Source: Dielma sp000508965
GTDB lineage: Bacteria; Bacillota_I; Bacilli_A; Erysipelotrichales; Erysipelotrichaceae
DNA length: 64,000 nucleotides
Assembly: GCA_000508965.1 (NCBI GenBank)
Contig: BAHV02000021.1
Coordinates: forward strand, 124,001 to 188,000
Direction: 5' to 3'
Each line of letters opens with the position of its first letter. Positions within the stretch are counted from its first letter, which is position 1. The position numbers and the translations under genes were made by a program. This document shows positions 42,939 through 52,580 of the stretch, in pieces. Under the pieces are notes generated by a model that saw only the letters and a list, made by a program, of their open reading frames with translations, had not been told where the DNA came from and did not search any database.

Positions 42939-43986
42939 ACAATTGAATGAATTTGATCACCTGTATGTTTCCAAACAGGCAAAAACCGAATTGCTGACTC
43001 AAATAAAAAAACGACAAGCTAAAGACCCGCGCCGGTTTCCGCTCTTGACAAAGATTCTCGTATCACTTGCATTAATTAGCATCTTTATGATTTACACTGC
43101 CTCGCAGACTGGCAGTCAATTCCTCGATTATGAGCGTTATCTGACCATTTCAGCCAGCGAGGTTGAATACCCGCTGCAAAAAAATCAGCAGGCGATGGAG
43201 GAGCTTGATGTTCAATTTGATTTGGAACTTATCTCAGAGGCCGAGTATCAGCAAAAGATGGCTGCTTTAAGAAAAGATAAAGAGGAACTGTTAAAAAAAC
43301 AGGTTGAATTAAAACAGGAGTACAAACTTGATCAGCAGCTTGATCTGAATCAAATAAAATTCAGTCACGATACCGTAAGAGATCAACAGCTTAAAGAATT
43401 TTATTTACAGAAAACAGAATTAGATAATAAAACAGCTGATCTGCTTAATAAAAATGATGAGTTAATGGCATTATATGAATCAGGTCAGATTGACTGGCAA
43501 ACATACATCGACAGAAAGCAGCCGCTAGAACAGCAGCAGCAGGATTTAAGCGCTGAAAAAGAACAATGGGAAAATAGTTATGCACAGACTGACAGCAATT
43601 ATCAAAAGCTTTATGAGCAGAAAAAATTGTTGGAGCAGCAGGCAGAAGCGTTGGAAATGGAAGAGGATCAGCTTAAAGAACAATATCAACAAGGGTTAAT
43701 CAGCAAAACAGAATACAAACAGCAAAAAGAAGCTCTTGAATTGAAAGAAGACGCTTTGGATCATCAAGAAGATCAGCTTGATGATTGGGAAGATGTTATG
43801 GAGAATCAAGAAGATGATGATGAATATGACATGAATGATGAAGAGAATGAGCTTGATGACGAAGAGAATGAAAACAGAGAAAATTCAGACAAAGAAAAGG
43901 AAAAAGATAAAAAGGAGACGGAAGAAAAAAAAGAATCTGAAACAGAAGACGATGATGATGCAGAAGACGAAAATGATGATGATTAA
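42928..43986 (+). CDS. Probable membrane anti-sigma factor with SHOCT-like repeats and acidic tail
   Basis: A 352-residue protein overlapping the sigma gene. Residues 1-40 are cytoplasmic and could hold the sigma factor. One helix follows (about 41-60) and the rest lies outside. It is mostly coiled coil and contains three short SHOCT-like units: FDLELISEAEYQQKM (97-111), LYESGQIDWQTYIDR (182-196) and QYQQGLISKTEYKQQK (252-267). The last 65 residues are almost only Asp, Glu, Lys and Asn. No classical ZAS or RsgI domain is seen, so the anti-sigma role is inferred from position and topology. Its repeat plan recurs in the secreted protein at 45101-45949. Confidence 0.75.
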   Translation: MKNKQLNEFDHLYVSKQAKTELLTQIKKRQAKDPRRFPLLTKILVSLALISIFMIYTASQTGSQFLDYERYLTISASEVEYPLQKNQQAMEELDVQFDLELISEAEYQQKMAALRKDKEELLKKQVELKQEYKLDQQLDLNQIKFSHDTVRDQQLKEFYLQKTELDNKTADLLNKNDELMALYESGQIDWQTYIDRKQPLEQQQQDLSAEKEQWENSYAQTDSNYQKLYEQKKLLEQQAEALEMEEDQLKEQYQQGLISKTEYKQQKEALELKEDALDHQEDQLDDWEDVMENQEDDDEYDMNDEENELDDEENENRENSDKEKEKDKKETEEKKESETEDDDDAEDENDDD

Positions 43987-44001
43987 TCAATCCGAACATA
44001 G

Positions 44002-44050
44002 AAAAGAACCGCGCCAATATACTGCTCAAGCAGTGGCAAGGTTCTTTTAT
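44002..44050. terminator. Bidirectional terminator between the anti-sigma and AraC genes
   Basis: AAAAGAACC pairs with GGTTCTTTT, with an inner stem (CTGCT/AGCAG). T tracts lie on both strands; it serves convergent genes. Confidence 0.8.
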
Positions 44051-44086
44051 TCTTGATGATGAAAGTTTTCCCTAAAGTCGTTTATA

Positions 44087-44956
44087 TTAAAGAATCGGCA
44101 CCCAGTATTCAATATCACTTTCACCCCGATCATCCGTTTGCTCCTTGTATTTCACAAAATCATACCGGCTGTTTTCATTAAAGATCAAGGTTGAATTAGG
44201 AAACCATTGCCCGTAAATATATCCAGCGATGGGCTGCATACTGGCCTCATTTCTGCCATGAAAAGTAAATACTACATATTTGCTGGCCGGCAGAATAAGA
44301 GATTTCATGCCTTTTGGCAATGCGGTGAACGATGTCGTCTCAGCCGCTGCCATTACCTTGAAAACTGGATGCTGTTCCTGTTTTTCAAACGCCGAGTAAT
44401 CATTGACACCAATCAAAAAGTCTGATTCAGCGCGATTAATGATCTTATGTTTGTACTTATGGAGCTTGTGCCAGCAGTGCCCGATAGAGTTAAAACCGTG
44501 TTTTGTATTGCCGGTAAAACCGATTAATATCATATCATCCCGTTCAATTATGCAGATATCCATAACCATCTCTCGCTGATTTGGCAGTTTATCATACACA
44601 TTTAGTTTCAGCTGCACCGGCATAAATTCTCTTTGTTTTCTAAAAGCTGCCGGACTGCTTTTGAATACTGCCTTAAAAGCACGGGTGAACGTTCGCTGTG
44701 TATCATAACCGGCTTCCTGACTTATTTCAATTATTGTTTTATTTGATTCAATAAGCTGTCTGCCAGCTTCATTCAGTCTCCGGCGTTGGATATATTCATG
44801 CATAGAATAATGCGTAACGGCACTGAACATGCGATGAAGATGATATTTTGAATAACCGACACTGACAGCTAATTTATCAAGACATAGTGATTCATCATGA
44901 AGCTGTTCTTCAATCAATGTCAGCACCGTGTCAATAATTTCATAGTTATTTTTCAT
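44087..44956 (-). CDS. AraC-family regulator with GyrI-like effector domain
   Basis: A 289-residue regulator. Two HTH motifs fill the first 105 residues (LDKLAVSVGYSKYHLHRMF and IIEISQEAGYDTQRTFTRAF). Residues about 125-289 fit the GyrI-like/effector-binding domain, with FTALPKGMKSLILPASKYVV and the ending DIEYWVPIL. Relatives (Rob, SoxS-BmrR-type hybrids) bind lipophilic drugs and switch on export or resistance genes. ATG at 44956 follows GGAGGGATT. The targets are unknown; no pump is adjacent, although a MATE gene lies 2 kb away. Confidence 0.9.
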   Translation of the reverse strand: MKNNYEIIDTVLTLIEEQLHDESLCLDKLAVSVGYSKYHLHRMFSAVTHYSMHEYIQRRRLNEAGRQLIESNKTIIEISQEAGYDTQRTFTRAFKAVFKSSPAAFRKQREFMPVQLKLNVYDKLPNQREMVMDICIIERDDMILIGFTGNTKHGFNSIGHCWHKLHKYKHKIINRAESDFLIGVNDYSAFEKQEQHPVFKVMAAAETTSFTALPKGMKSLILPASKYVVFTFHGRNEASMQPIAGYIYGQWFPNSTLIFNENSRYDFVKYKEQTDDRGESDIEYWVPIL

Positions 44957-45100
44957 ACAATCCCTCCTGCCTTTATCTTAACAAATTTTCCAGGCCAATT
45001 TTTCACCTATCTTGCGCATTCGCTGACATTCAATTTGGAAATAACCAATAACCATAAGAAAAGGCGCACACAGCACCTTTTTTTAATCATTCACAGCTTG

Positions 45101-45949
45101 TTAATCATCAATCTCTTTCTCATCATCTTCATCGTCTTCGTCCTCATCCTCATTGTCATGATCATCATCTTCATCACTATCATCATCAAATTCAAGCTTA
45201 TCCTCTAACTCATCAAAATTGCTGGCTGTTTTTTCAAATTCTTCCTTTTCCCTATCTAACTGATCATCTGCTTTATCCAGTGCCTTCTTTGCTTTTCGAT
45301 ACTCCTGATAGGTAAGTTTCCCGCTTTGATAATCCGCTTTTAAACGATTTACTGCCTGTTCCAGCTCCAATTCTCTTTTCTTCAGTTCAAGAAGCTTATG
45401 CATCACCGTCTGTTCTTCAGCTGAATAATTTGTCAGTTGAGCTTCTATTAATTTCAGCTTGTATACTTCAAGTTCCAATTTATCTGCTTCTGTCTGCTTC
45501 TTGACAGCAAGCCATTCAGCCCGGGTAATCCTGCCATGCTTATAATCGGCTTCTGCCTTTTCTTGACGCTGTTTTGCCTCATCCTCTTTTTTATCAATTT
45601 CATGGGACAGCTTTTTCAATTCTTCTGCAGAAAATTCATAATCTTTCAGTTTATCAAAAAGCTTAGCCTGCGCATTCCCTATTTCTGCCATGGCTTTTTC
45701 TAATTCGGCCAACCTTTTTTCTGCCTGCTGCTTTGTAATAGTACCCTGTCTCAGCTGCTTTTCAACCTTGTCAATCTCATTGTTTACATCAGCTTTCGCT
45801 TTTTCTAATTCTTTTAATTCATCGATTTCTTTATCTTTCCTCTCCTCGTGATAACTGAATGATTTAGCTTCTAATGCTTCTGCGGATACCGATACTGATC
45901 CCAGTGATAAAGCGGCTGCCAATGCACATTTCATGATTCTATTTTTCAT
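45101..45949 (-). CDS. Secreted coiled-coil protein with SHOCT-like repeats and acidic tail
   Basis: A 282-residue protein with a signal peptide (about 23 residues, ending SVSA) and no membrane anchor or wall-binding motif. The mature part is a charged coiled coil with three units of the pattern xxxxG-I/L-T-xx-E/Q: QLRQGTITKQQAEKRL (65-80), DYKHGRITRAEWLAVK (135-150) and DYQSGKLTYQEYRKAK (206-221). The last 30 residues are nearly all Asp and Glu. The same order (repeats, then acidic tail) occurs in the putative anti-sigma protein 1.1 kb away. ATG at 45949 has GCGGAGGGA; the 18 codons upstream are unlikely. Confidence 0.8.
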   Translation of the reverse strand: MKNRIMKCALAAALSLGSVSVSAEALEAKSFSYHEERKDKEIDELKELEKAKADVNNEIDKVEKQLRQGTITKQQAEKRLAELEKAMAEIGNAQAKLFDKLKDYEFSAEELKKLSHEIDKKEDEAKQRQEKAEADYKHGRITRAEWLAVKKQTEADKLELEVYKLKLIEAQLTNYSAEEQTVMHKLLELKKRELELEQAVNRLKADYQSGKLTYQEYRKAKKALDKADDQLDREKEEFEKTASNFDELEDKLEFDDDSDEDDDHDNEDEDEDDEDDEKEIDD

Positions 45950-46025
45950 ATTTCCCTCCGCGCGTTTAAGCGATTGACTAAGGCTTTGCTTAAGCCTTTT
46001 CACCTATATCACACATGAGAATGTA

Positions 46026-46057
46026 AAAATGTGACAAAAGTCTTTACCTTTTGTCAC
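46026..46057 (-). terminator. Terminator with the GGCT-like stop codon in the loop
   Basis: Minus-strand GTGACAAAAG / CTTTTGTCAC stem (46031-46057), seven-base loop containing TAA, then ATTTTT. The right arm supplies a TGTCACA sequence just upstream of the secreted SHOCT-repeat gene. Confidence 0.9.
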
Positions 46058-46898
46058 ACTGCATTGCTTCTGACAAATAACTTTCAATTTCTTCATCAGC
46101 CATATCCGGATATGTCTGTCTTAAACCATGCCGTATTACTTCTAAATAAGAACTGTGCGGCTGATGGTTTGGCATGCGCTGTGTATCGGTAAAGGTGATG
46201 ATTGACAGCCCCTGATAAGTACCGAGATCTAGTGACTGCCGATACCACAAACCCTCCTGCGCTTGAATATCCATAAATTGCTCTCTTGTCACAAGATACA
46301 TCCTGCCTAATGTCATGCCCGGCCGGCAGACATCTAAAAACGCCACGCCGCCATTTCCCCATTTGGCAGCTGAACGCGAAAAATACAATGCATAAGGTAT
46401 CGTTGTCGGACATGATGCCAGATAACGGCTTTGATCTTTACATCCCTTGTATTCAGTATGATCAAAGACTGAACGGCCGCCTGCTAAATAATACATAAAC
46501 CGTTCTTCAAGCAGATTTGAGCCATAGCAAGCATACCATACATAATCTGCATACCATGGCTGCTTATCGTAAGCAATCCTTCTTGATTCGTCCACTGACA
46601 GCAGATAAACATAGGCTGATGCTTCCACACTTTCATTTCCAAGCCGGACCTTAACTAAAGTACGCTGATATTCAGATCCTTCATCCTCTAAATCATCAAG
46701 AGCGGGCAGCATCGCTTCACTGATCTCATACACCTCACCTTGTACCTTGGCGCCTTCTTCTGGTTTAATTGCCGGATAAGTAATCAAATGATAAAGCGCA
46801 TAATCATGCAAAACCGCTTCACCTATAAATTCCGCATTTTCCATAAATCCATGATTCCATCGATTTTTCATTAATGAGCCATATACAAATAGTTTCAT
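46044..46898 (-). CDS. Gamma-glutamylcyclotransferase-like protein with two fold copies
   Basis: A 284-residue protein with an N-terminal GGCT/AIG2 fold, LFVYGSLMKNRWNHGFM (3-19, the YGSL substrate loop) and DDLEDEGSEYQR (catalytic-type Glu). A second, divergent copy seems to start at WYACYGSNLLEERFMYYL (about 121-138), a pattern of 'GGCT-like, histone-macro-type' YGSN proteins. Enzymes of this fold release 5-oxoproline from gamma-glutamyl peptides. ATG at 46898 follows GAGG; it is monocistronic with a strong terminator. Whether both halves are active is not clear. Confidence 0.75.
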   Translation of the reverse strand: MKLFVYGSLMKNRWNHGFMENAEFIGEAVLHDYALYHLITYPAIKPEEGAKVQGEVYEISEAMLPALDDLEDEGSEYQRTLVKVRLGNESVEASAYVYLLSVDESRRIAYDKQPWYADYVWYACYGSNLLEERFMYYLAGGRSVFDHTEYKGCKDQSRYLASCPTTIPYALYFSRSAAKWGNGGVAFLDVCRPGMTLGRMYLVTREQFMDIQAQEGLWYRQSLDLGTYQGLSIITFTDTQRMPNHQPHSSYLEVIRHGLRQTYPDMADEEIESYLSEAMQCDKR

Positions 46899-47039
46899 AA
46901 TCATCCTCATTTCCAAGCATTAGTTTAACGTAAACGCTGTCATTTGTATAGTATGTTCTTTTTTCGTTAAATTATCATTCACAGCCTTTTACTTCCCTGT
47001 TATCTATTGTATAATGAATTGTATTTTATGGAGGTTTAT

Positions 47040-48377
47040 ATGACTAAAGATATGACAAGCGGCAATCCGACACAGCTTATCCTTGGCTTTGCTGTTCCTT
47101 TATTGCTGGGTAATATATTTCAGCAGTTATATAATATGGTTGACAGTATTATTGTCGGCCGCGGTATCGGCGTTGACGCATTAGCCGCTGTCGGTGCTAC
47201 CGGTTCAATCAATTTTTTAGTATTGGGATTTGTAATTGGTCTGACAACCGGTTTTTCAATTCTCATCTCTCAATATTACGGTGCCAATGATATGGATGAA
47301 ATGAAACGCAGTGTTACCATGTCAGTCTATCTTTCAATTGGTGCAACAATCTTGATTACAGCCATTTCGGTACTTGGCGCACGGCCTCTTCTGGAAGTGA
47401 TGAACACCCCTGCCAACATCCTGGAAGATGCCTTAACCTACATCATTATTATATTTTGGGGCATTGGCGCAACGATTGCCTTTAATTTATTTTCCGCAAT
47501 ACTTCGAGCGCTGGGTGACAGCCGTACGCCACTGTATGCGATGATCGTTTCTTCGTTAGTCAATATCGGTCTTGATCTATACTTTGTCATCAGTTTAGGC
47601 ATGGGAGTTGCCGGTGCAGCTTATGCGACAGTAATTGCTCAGATTCTGTCATGTTTTTTCTGCTTTTTCAGAATTCTCGGCATTAAAGATCTGCATCTGA
47701 AAAAACAGCATTGGAGCTTTCATCCGAAATTGCTGCTTCGCCTGTTTAAATTAGGTGTACCGGTAGCCTTTATGAATTCCGTAACTGCTATCGGCGTCAT
47801 GGTTCTGCAGTTCGTTGTCAATGGTTTTGGTTCCATCTATGTAGCTGCTTATTCCACTGCCAATAAGATCATGAATCTTGTCGAACAGCCCGGTGTTACC
47901 TTTGGCTTAGCTATGGCAACTTACGCGGGTCAAAATCTCGGTGCCGGTCAATATGAGCGGATTAAACTGGGGCTGAATAAAACAATTCAGATATCTACCG
48001 GTGTGAATATCGTATTAGCCTTGATCATGCTGCTTTTCGGCAAACAGATCTTAGCGCTGATGGTTTCCGGCAGTGAGGTTGAAGTTATCCGAATCGCTTA
48101 TCAATACATTGTTATCTGTGTGCTGGCTTTATGGGTATTGGGACTGCTGTTTATCTATCGTTCATCGCTTCAGGGAATGGGTGACACCGTTATTCCGATG
48201 GTATCCGGAGCCGTAGAATTTATCACCCGTATCGTTATTGCCGTCACACTGCCTGGCATCATTGACTTCCACAGCATCGGTATTGCGGAAATATCAGCAT
48301 GGATCACGGCAACAGCCTTATTGATGGTTACCTTCTATAAGCGGATCAATGTTTATTTGAAAGCAAAAGCTGAATAA
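47040..48377 (+). CDS. MATE-family multidrug efflux protein 2
   Basis: A 445-residue, twelve-helix MATE transporter of the DinF/NorM-like clostridial type. It has the internal repeat: FAVPLLLGNIFQQLYNMVDSI in the first half and LGVPVAFMNSVTAIGVMVLQF in the second. ATYAGQNLGAGQYERIKLG is the conserved loop. It should export toxic organic cations with Na+ or H+ coupling. ATG at 47040 follows GGAGGT; a TATAAT box lies at 47010-47015. It is only distantly similar to the MATE protein at 25730-27070. Confidence 0.92.
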   Translation: MTKDMTSGNPTQLILGFAVPLLLGNIFQQLYNMVDSIIVGRGIGVDALAAVGATGSINFLVLGFVIGLTTGFSILISQYYGANDMDEMKRSVTMSVYLSIGATILITAISVLGARPLLEVMNTPANILEDALTYIIIIFWGIGATIAFNLFSAILRALGDSRTPLYAMIVSSLVNIGLDLYFVISLGMGVAGAAYATVIAQILSCFFCFFRILGIKDLHLKKQHWSFHPKLLLRLFKLGVPVAFMNSVTAIGVMVLQFVVNGFGSIYVAAYSTANKIMNLVEQPGVTFGLAMATYAGQNLGAGQYERIKLGLNKTIQISTGVNIVLALIMLLFGKQILALMVSGSEVEVIRIAYQYIVICVLALWVLGLLFIYRSSLQGMGDTVIPMVSGAVEFITRIVIAVTLPGIIDFHSIGIAEISAWITATALLMVTFYKRINVYLKAKAE

Positions 48378-48380
48378 ATT

Positions 48381-48405
48381 AAAAAGGAACATAAGTTCCT
48401 TTTTT
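48381..48405. terminator. Bidirectional terminator
   Basis: AAAAAGGAAC / GTTCCTTTTT hairpin with an ATAA loop between the convergent MATE and hybrid-kinase genes. Confidence 0.85.
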
Positions 48406-50816
48406 CATATTTTAGCGATATGATCAGCAATTGCTTGATAAAGCCGATCCGGATCGATTGGTTTAGACAGATGTCCATTCATGCCTGCTTCACTTGCTTT
48501 TACTAAATCTTCATGGAAAGCGTCTGCCGTCATTGCGATGATCGGAATGGTACACGCTCTTGGATGCGATGATTTTCTGATTCTCTCGGCTGCTGAATAG
48601 CCATCCATGACCGGCATCTGAATATCCATCAAAATCAGATCATAAAGATGCCCTTTAGCCATAAATTTATCTACCGCCTGCTGTCCATCGACGGCCCAGT
48701 CCACACTGATTCCTACCATTTTTAATAACTCCACAGCAATTTCACGGTTGAGTTCATTATCTTCCGCAAGCAGGATATGACGGCCTTGCAAGGATGGGTA
48801 TTGCACCCTTTCCATCGGAGAACGAACAGCTTTTTCAATGCCGGTAATCGACAAGAGTGTGTTGTATAAGGAAGAGGCGAATACCGGTTTAGATAAAAAT
48901 GAATTAGCTCCTGCCGTTTTGGCACTTTCTTCAATAGCACTCCAATCGTAAGCTGTAACGATAATAATCACCGTATTCGCATCCGCAAACTGACGGATAC
49001 GGCGCGTTACTTCAACACCGTCAATATCAGATAGCTTCCAATCAATCAGACACACATCATAACTTTCACCACTTTTATATGCGTCAAATACCTTATCGAC
49101 ACATTCTTTGCCGGTCAGCACCCAATCAGCACTGATACCCAGATTTTTAAGCAGCAATGAAGTATGAATACAGCCATCTTTATCATCATCTGCAATCAGC
49201 ACCTTTAATGATTCGATGACATTTGGTTTAATTGCTGCCAACGGTTTATCAGGCAGATCGAAATCAAGCTCAACCGCAAACGTCGATCCGCTGTTTTCTT
49301 TGCTGCTGACCGTGATTGTGCCGCCCATTAAGGTAACCAGATTTTTGGTGATCGACATGCCTAAGCCAGTACCGCCATATTTTTGACCGGTGGCAGCACT
49401 TGCCTGTTCAAAAGGCTTAAATAACCGATCCATAAACTCCTCATTCATGCCGATTCCTGTATCGCTGACCGTAAAACGCAGGCGCAGACGCTGATCATAA
49501 TGCTGCAGCTGGCGAATTTCCAAACGGATCATTCCGCCTTTAGGCGTGAACTTCAGCGCATTCGATAATAAATTCAGTAAGATCTGATTCAAACGCAGGG
49601 AATCCCCCAAAAGCTCCGTCTGCACAAGATCTATCACCGGTACTAAAAATGTCAGTCCCTTAGCCTTTGCCTGCGGATAAATAATGGAAAAAATCGAATC
49701 CACCACGGTTTCCAGATTAAATGGCTCATGAGCGATCAGCATCTTTCCTTCGTTAATCTTAGACATATCTAAAATATCATTAATTAAAGTCATTAAATGC
49801 TTAGAAGCATAACCAATCTTTTCAAGACAGTCACTGACACGCCGCTGATCATTAATGTAAGCTGCCGCAATCGTCGTCATACCAATGATCGCATTCATCG
49901 GTGTACGGATTTCATGACTCATGCGTGACAAAAAATCAGTTTTAGCTTGATTGGCCTGTTCAGCAGCATTCAGCGCGTCCTGAAGAGCGGCCGCCTGAAG
50001 GGTTAATTTTCTTTGAATCTCTCTTAATTCGGTTACATCGGTAATATCAATAAAGATGCATAAATAAATCGGACAGCCATTCTGCCAGTCAATGCATGAA
50101 GCATTTACCTGAAGCCAAAGCGTATCCCCCTGCTGACTCTTAACATGCATCACAAAGCGAGCCGGCTTGCCGGCCAGCAATTCTTCTTTATGTTCAGTGA
50201 TAACCTCTAAATTATTTTCAATGTTATTTCGATGCAGTTCATTGCCATTATTTAAAGCATCACCGCCGAAATAATCCATAAACCGCTCATTACCGTCTAA
50301 CGCAGTTAAGCGCAGGTCTTTTTCAATTCGATACTTTGCCACAAAACCCGGCAGATTTTCATAAGTGACAGACTGCTCCTTCTGGGTACGCACTAAATCA
50401 TCAATATTGGTAAGCACTGAATAAGCAACCTGATAACCATTAATGTATTCATCAGCAAACTGGGCTGAAAATTGCACCCAGACATCATCACCGCCCTTGC
50501 GGCGCAGACGGGATACCATTTTATAACCGTTATGATGCTCCTCCAGTGCCTTCATTACTGTTTTGCCAAGCTTCTGCCATTCTTCCTGACTGTTCATATA
50601 TTCATAATATAAATCAGGACGGTTATGAAAAATTGCTTCATATTCATCTTTTGGCCAGCCAATTAACTGATAATAAAAATCATTAGCCCAAATCAGTGTA
50701 AAATGATCATCTAAAAGGTGCTTACTGACACTGACTCCCAATAAGCGCATTAATGTACTATATTCATAATCCGAAGCTGTCTGCATAGTATCGGATACTG
50801 TATCATTTTCTGTCAT
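48405..50816 (-). CDS. Hybrid histidine kinase with two PAS and two receiver domains
   Basis: An 803-residue cytoplasmic protein. PAS domains lie at about 25-140 and 150-270. HisKA follows with MSHEIRTPMNAIIGM (His near 299), then HATPase_c with YGGTGLGMSITKNLV (about 480-494). Two receivers complete it: VCLIDWKLSDIDG (Asp near 590) and LILMDIQMPVMDG (Asp near 731). There is no HPt or DNA-binding output, so it needs a phosphotransfer partner encoded elsewhere or acts as a sink. It is divergent from a double-wHTH regulator and close to an EAL protein. ATG follows GGGAGG. Confidence 0.92.
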   Translation of the reverse strand: MTENDTVSDTMQTASDYEYSTLMRLLGVSVSKHLLDDHFTLIWANDFYYQLIGWPKDEYEAIFHNRPDLYYEYMNSQEEWQKLGKTVMKALEEHHNGYKMVSRLRRKGGDDVWVQFSAQFADEYINGYQVAYSVLTNIDDLVRTQKEQSVTYENLPGFVAKYRIEKDLRLTALDGNERFMDYFGGDALNNGNELHRNNIENNLEVITEHKEELLAGKPARFVMHVKSQQGDTLWLQVNASCIDWQNGCPIYLCIFIDITDVTELREIQRKLTLQAAALQDALNAAEQANQAKTDFLSRMSHEIRTPMNAIIGMTTIAAAYINDQRRVSDCLEKIGYASKHLMTLINDILDMSKINEGKMLIAHEPFNLETVVDSIFSIIYPQAKAKGLTFLVPVIDLVQTELLGDSLRLNQILLNLLSNALKFTPKGGMIRLEIRQLQHYDQRLRLRFTVSDTGIGMNEEFMDRLFKPFEQASAATGQKYGGTGLGMSITKNLVTLMGGTITVSSKENSGSTFAVELDFDLPDKPLAAIKPNVIESLKVLIADDDKDGCIHTSLLLKNLGISADWVLTGKECVDKVFDAYKSGESYDVCLIDWKLSDIDGVEVTRRIRQFADANTVIIIVTAYDWSAIEESAKTAGANSFLSKPVFASSLYNTLLSITGIEKAVRSPMERVQYPSLQGRHILLAEDNELNREIAVELLKMVGISVDWAVDGQQAVDKFMAKGHLYDLILMDIQMPVMDGYSAAERIRKSSHPRACTIPIIAMTADAFHEDLVKASEAGMNGHLSKPIDPDRLYQAIADHIAKI

Positions 50817-51046
50817 CGCAGAACCTCCCGCATCTTCATCTTAATTATCATTTCAATTTTGTCTTATTTTGCTGACCAAATAGAAGCATGGGATCACCAT
50901 ACAGAAGAATGCACGATCTCATATAACCTTGTTCATAAGCATTTCTTTAATTATAACTCAATTTCTAAAAAACTCAACTATCCTATGGAGTCAAATCATA
51001 GTAAATGTTAAAATAATAAGTAAATAAGCGTCAGGAGGTATCATCT

Positions 51047-52510
51047 TTGAGAAATGAACAGCAATTTTCAAATCTGATCTATGAATATCTACTCCAAAAA
51101 TTCCATTTTCAGCACTATCAGTTAAATGATACACTGCCGACTATTGATAGTTTCTGCCGTGAATTCAGTGTTTCAGCTCAAACTGTACAGACTGCACTTA
51201 AACGGCTGCGCGATGAAGGCTATATAACGATGCGCAATGGTCAATATACGAAAGTGATTTTCAGCCAAAGCGAAGCAGAAGTACAGGCCTACAATCTGCG
51301 CTTTTTTGCCAAGCGCAGCGCTGCCTTTGCGGATTTAAGTGAAGCGGGGAGATTAATCTGGATTCCCCTGCTGATTGAGGGAATGAAGCAGCTGAATGCA
51401 GAGGAAATTCATTATCTTTCTTCACTGGCTGAATGTATCCATGTGGAAGATTCTGTTTATTTTTATTGTTTTATTCTGCAGAAGCTGGAAAATCCATTAG
51501 CTATGAATCTATTTTGGGAATTTACACTCTATCAGGGATTTCCTATCACTCATCGCAATGATACCGACAATTTCTTTAATCTCGATCTGATTCGTCAGGG
51601 ACTGAAAAGCGCTGTGCATCACCTGAAGGTTCAAGCATGGCCGAACCTCTTAGATCAGCTGCTTTTGCTTCAGGATACTATTTATGCCCGTTCTGCTGAT
51701 TATATACAAAAAGCTCATGAGGCAAACAGCCATGCTCCGCAGCTGCCTTTCAGATGGCGGATTTATCGCGAACGGCCACAGCATTGTTACAGCTTGGCGG
51801 TGCGTTTGATGCATGACATCTATCTGGGAGAATACCGATCTTCACACTATCTTCCCTCTTATGAAAAAATGGCAGAAAAATACGGACATTCGATCAGTAC
51901 GATCCGCCGGACAATTAGATTGTTGAATCAGCTTGGCACTTGCCGCAGCGAAAACGGTAAAGGTACACGCATCTTCACGATTGGTGAAAAGGGGGAAACG
52001 CCGGATTTCAGCTGCAAGGCAATCCGCCGCAATCTTGCCTACTTTTTTCAGGCCTTTGAGTTAATCATTTATTCATGTGAAAATGTCTTTATGATGACCC
52101 TGCCGACGCTGACCGCTCAGCAGCACAATGATTTAATCAGTCAGCTGAGAACCTATGCAGAAAATGACCAATGTGAATTAACGCTCTGGTGCCTGCTGAT
52201 TATGATTGCTGAGGCCTGCCCGCTGCACAGCATCCGTGAAATATATGGCAAATTATATGGTTTATTCCTATGGGGGCATCCATTAAAAGCTAATCATGAA
52301 AGAGGCGAGCACAATATCAGCGATCAAGAATTTACCCTGGCGGCGATAGATACTCTTGAAAATAAAAACATGAATGAAACAGCGCTGCTGATTAAAGATT
52401 ATGTAAACCGACAGTTTATCCATGCAGAAAATTATCTGCTGAAACAGGGAATGCAGCCTGAAGAATTGAGACTGCCAATCTCCTTCCGTCTGCTTGTTCC
52501 CGCTGAATGA
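51047..52510 (+). CDS. GntR-like regulator with two winged-helix domains
   Basis: A 487-residue protein starting at TTG behind GGAGGT. Residues about 1-70 form a GntR-type winged helix (LPTIDSFCREFSVSAQTVQTA, MRNGQYTKVIF). A second one is at about 255-320 (LPSYEKMAEKYGHSISTIRRT, SENGKGTRIFT). The regions between and after are helical with no known effector domain. It resembles two GntR halves joined head to tail, each followed by a similar length of sequence. No membrane segment. Gene order with the hybrid kinase and EAL protein suggests joint signalling; its DNA targets are unknown. Confidence 0.8.
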   Translation: MRNEQQFSNLIYEYLLQKFHFQHYQLNDTLPTIDSFCREFSVSAQTVQTALKRLRDEGYITMRNGQYTKVIFSQSEAEVQAYNLRFFAKRSAAFADLSEAGRLIWIPLLIEGMKQLNAEEIHYLSSLAECIHVEDSVYFYCFILQKLENPLAMNLFWEFTLYQGFPITHRNDTDNFFNLDLIRQGLKSAVHHLKVQAWPNLLDQLLLLQDTIYARSADYIQKAHEANSHAPQLPFRWRIYRERPQHCYSLAVRLMHDIYLGEYRSSHYLPSYEKMAEKYGHSISTIRRTIRLLNQLGTCRSENGKGTRIFTIGEKGETPDFSCKAIRRNLAYFFQAFELIIYSCENVFMMTLPTLTAQQHNDLISQLRTYAENDQCELTLWCLLIMIAEACPLHSIREIYGKLYGLFLWGHPLKANHERGEHNISDQEFTLAAIDTLENKNMNETALLIKDYVNRQFIHAENYLLKQGMQPEELRLPISFRLLVPAE

Positions 52511-52580
52511 TATCGTTTTCTTGCATTTTTTGGTAAATAAAGATAAGATAAAATATATAAGAACAATAAGGGGTGATTCT

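Noticed and set aside
43796..44056. His/Leu-rich and Lys/Met-rich frames in the acidic-tail region
   Set aside because: Low-complexity out-of-frame readings of the Asp/Glu codon repeat of the membrane protein at 42928-43986.
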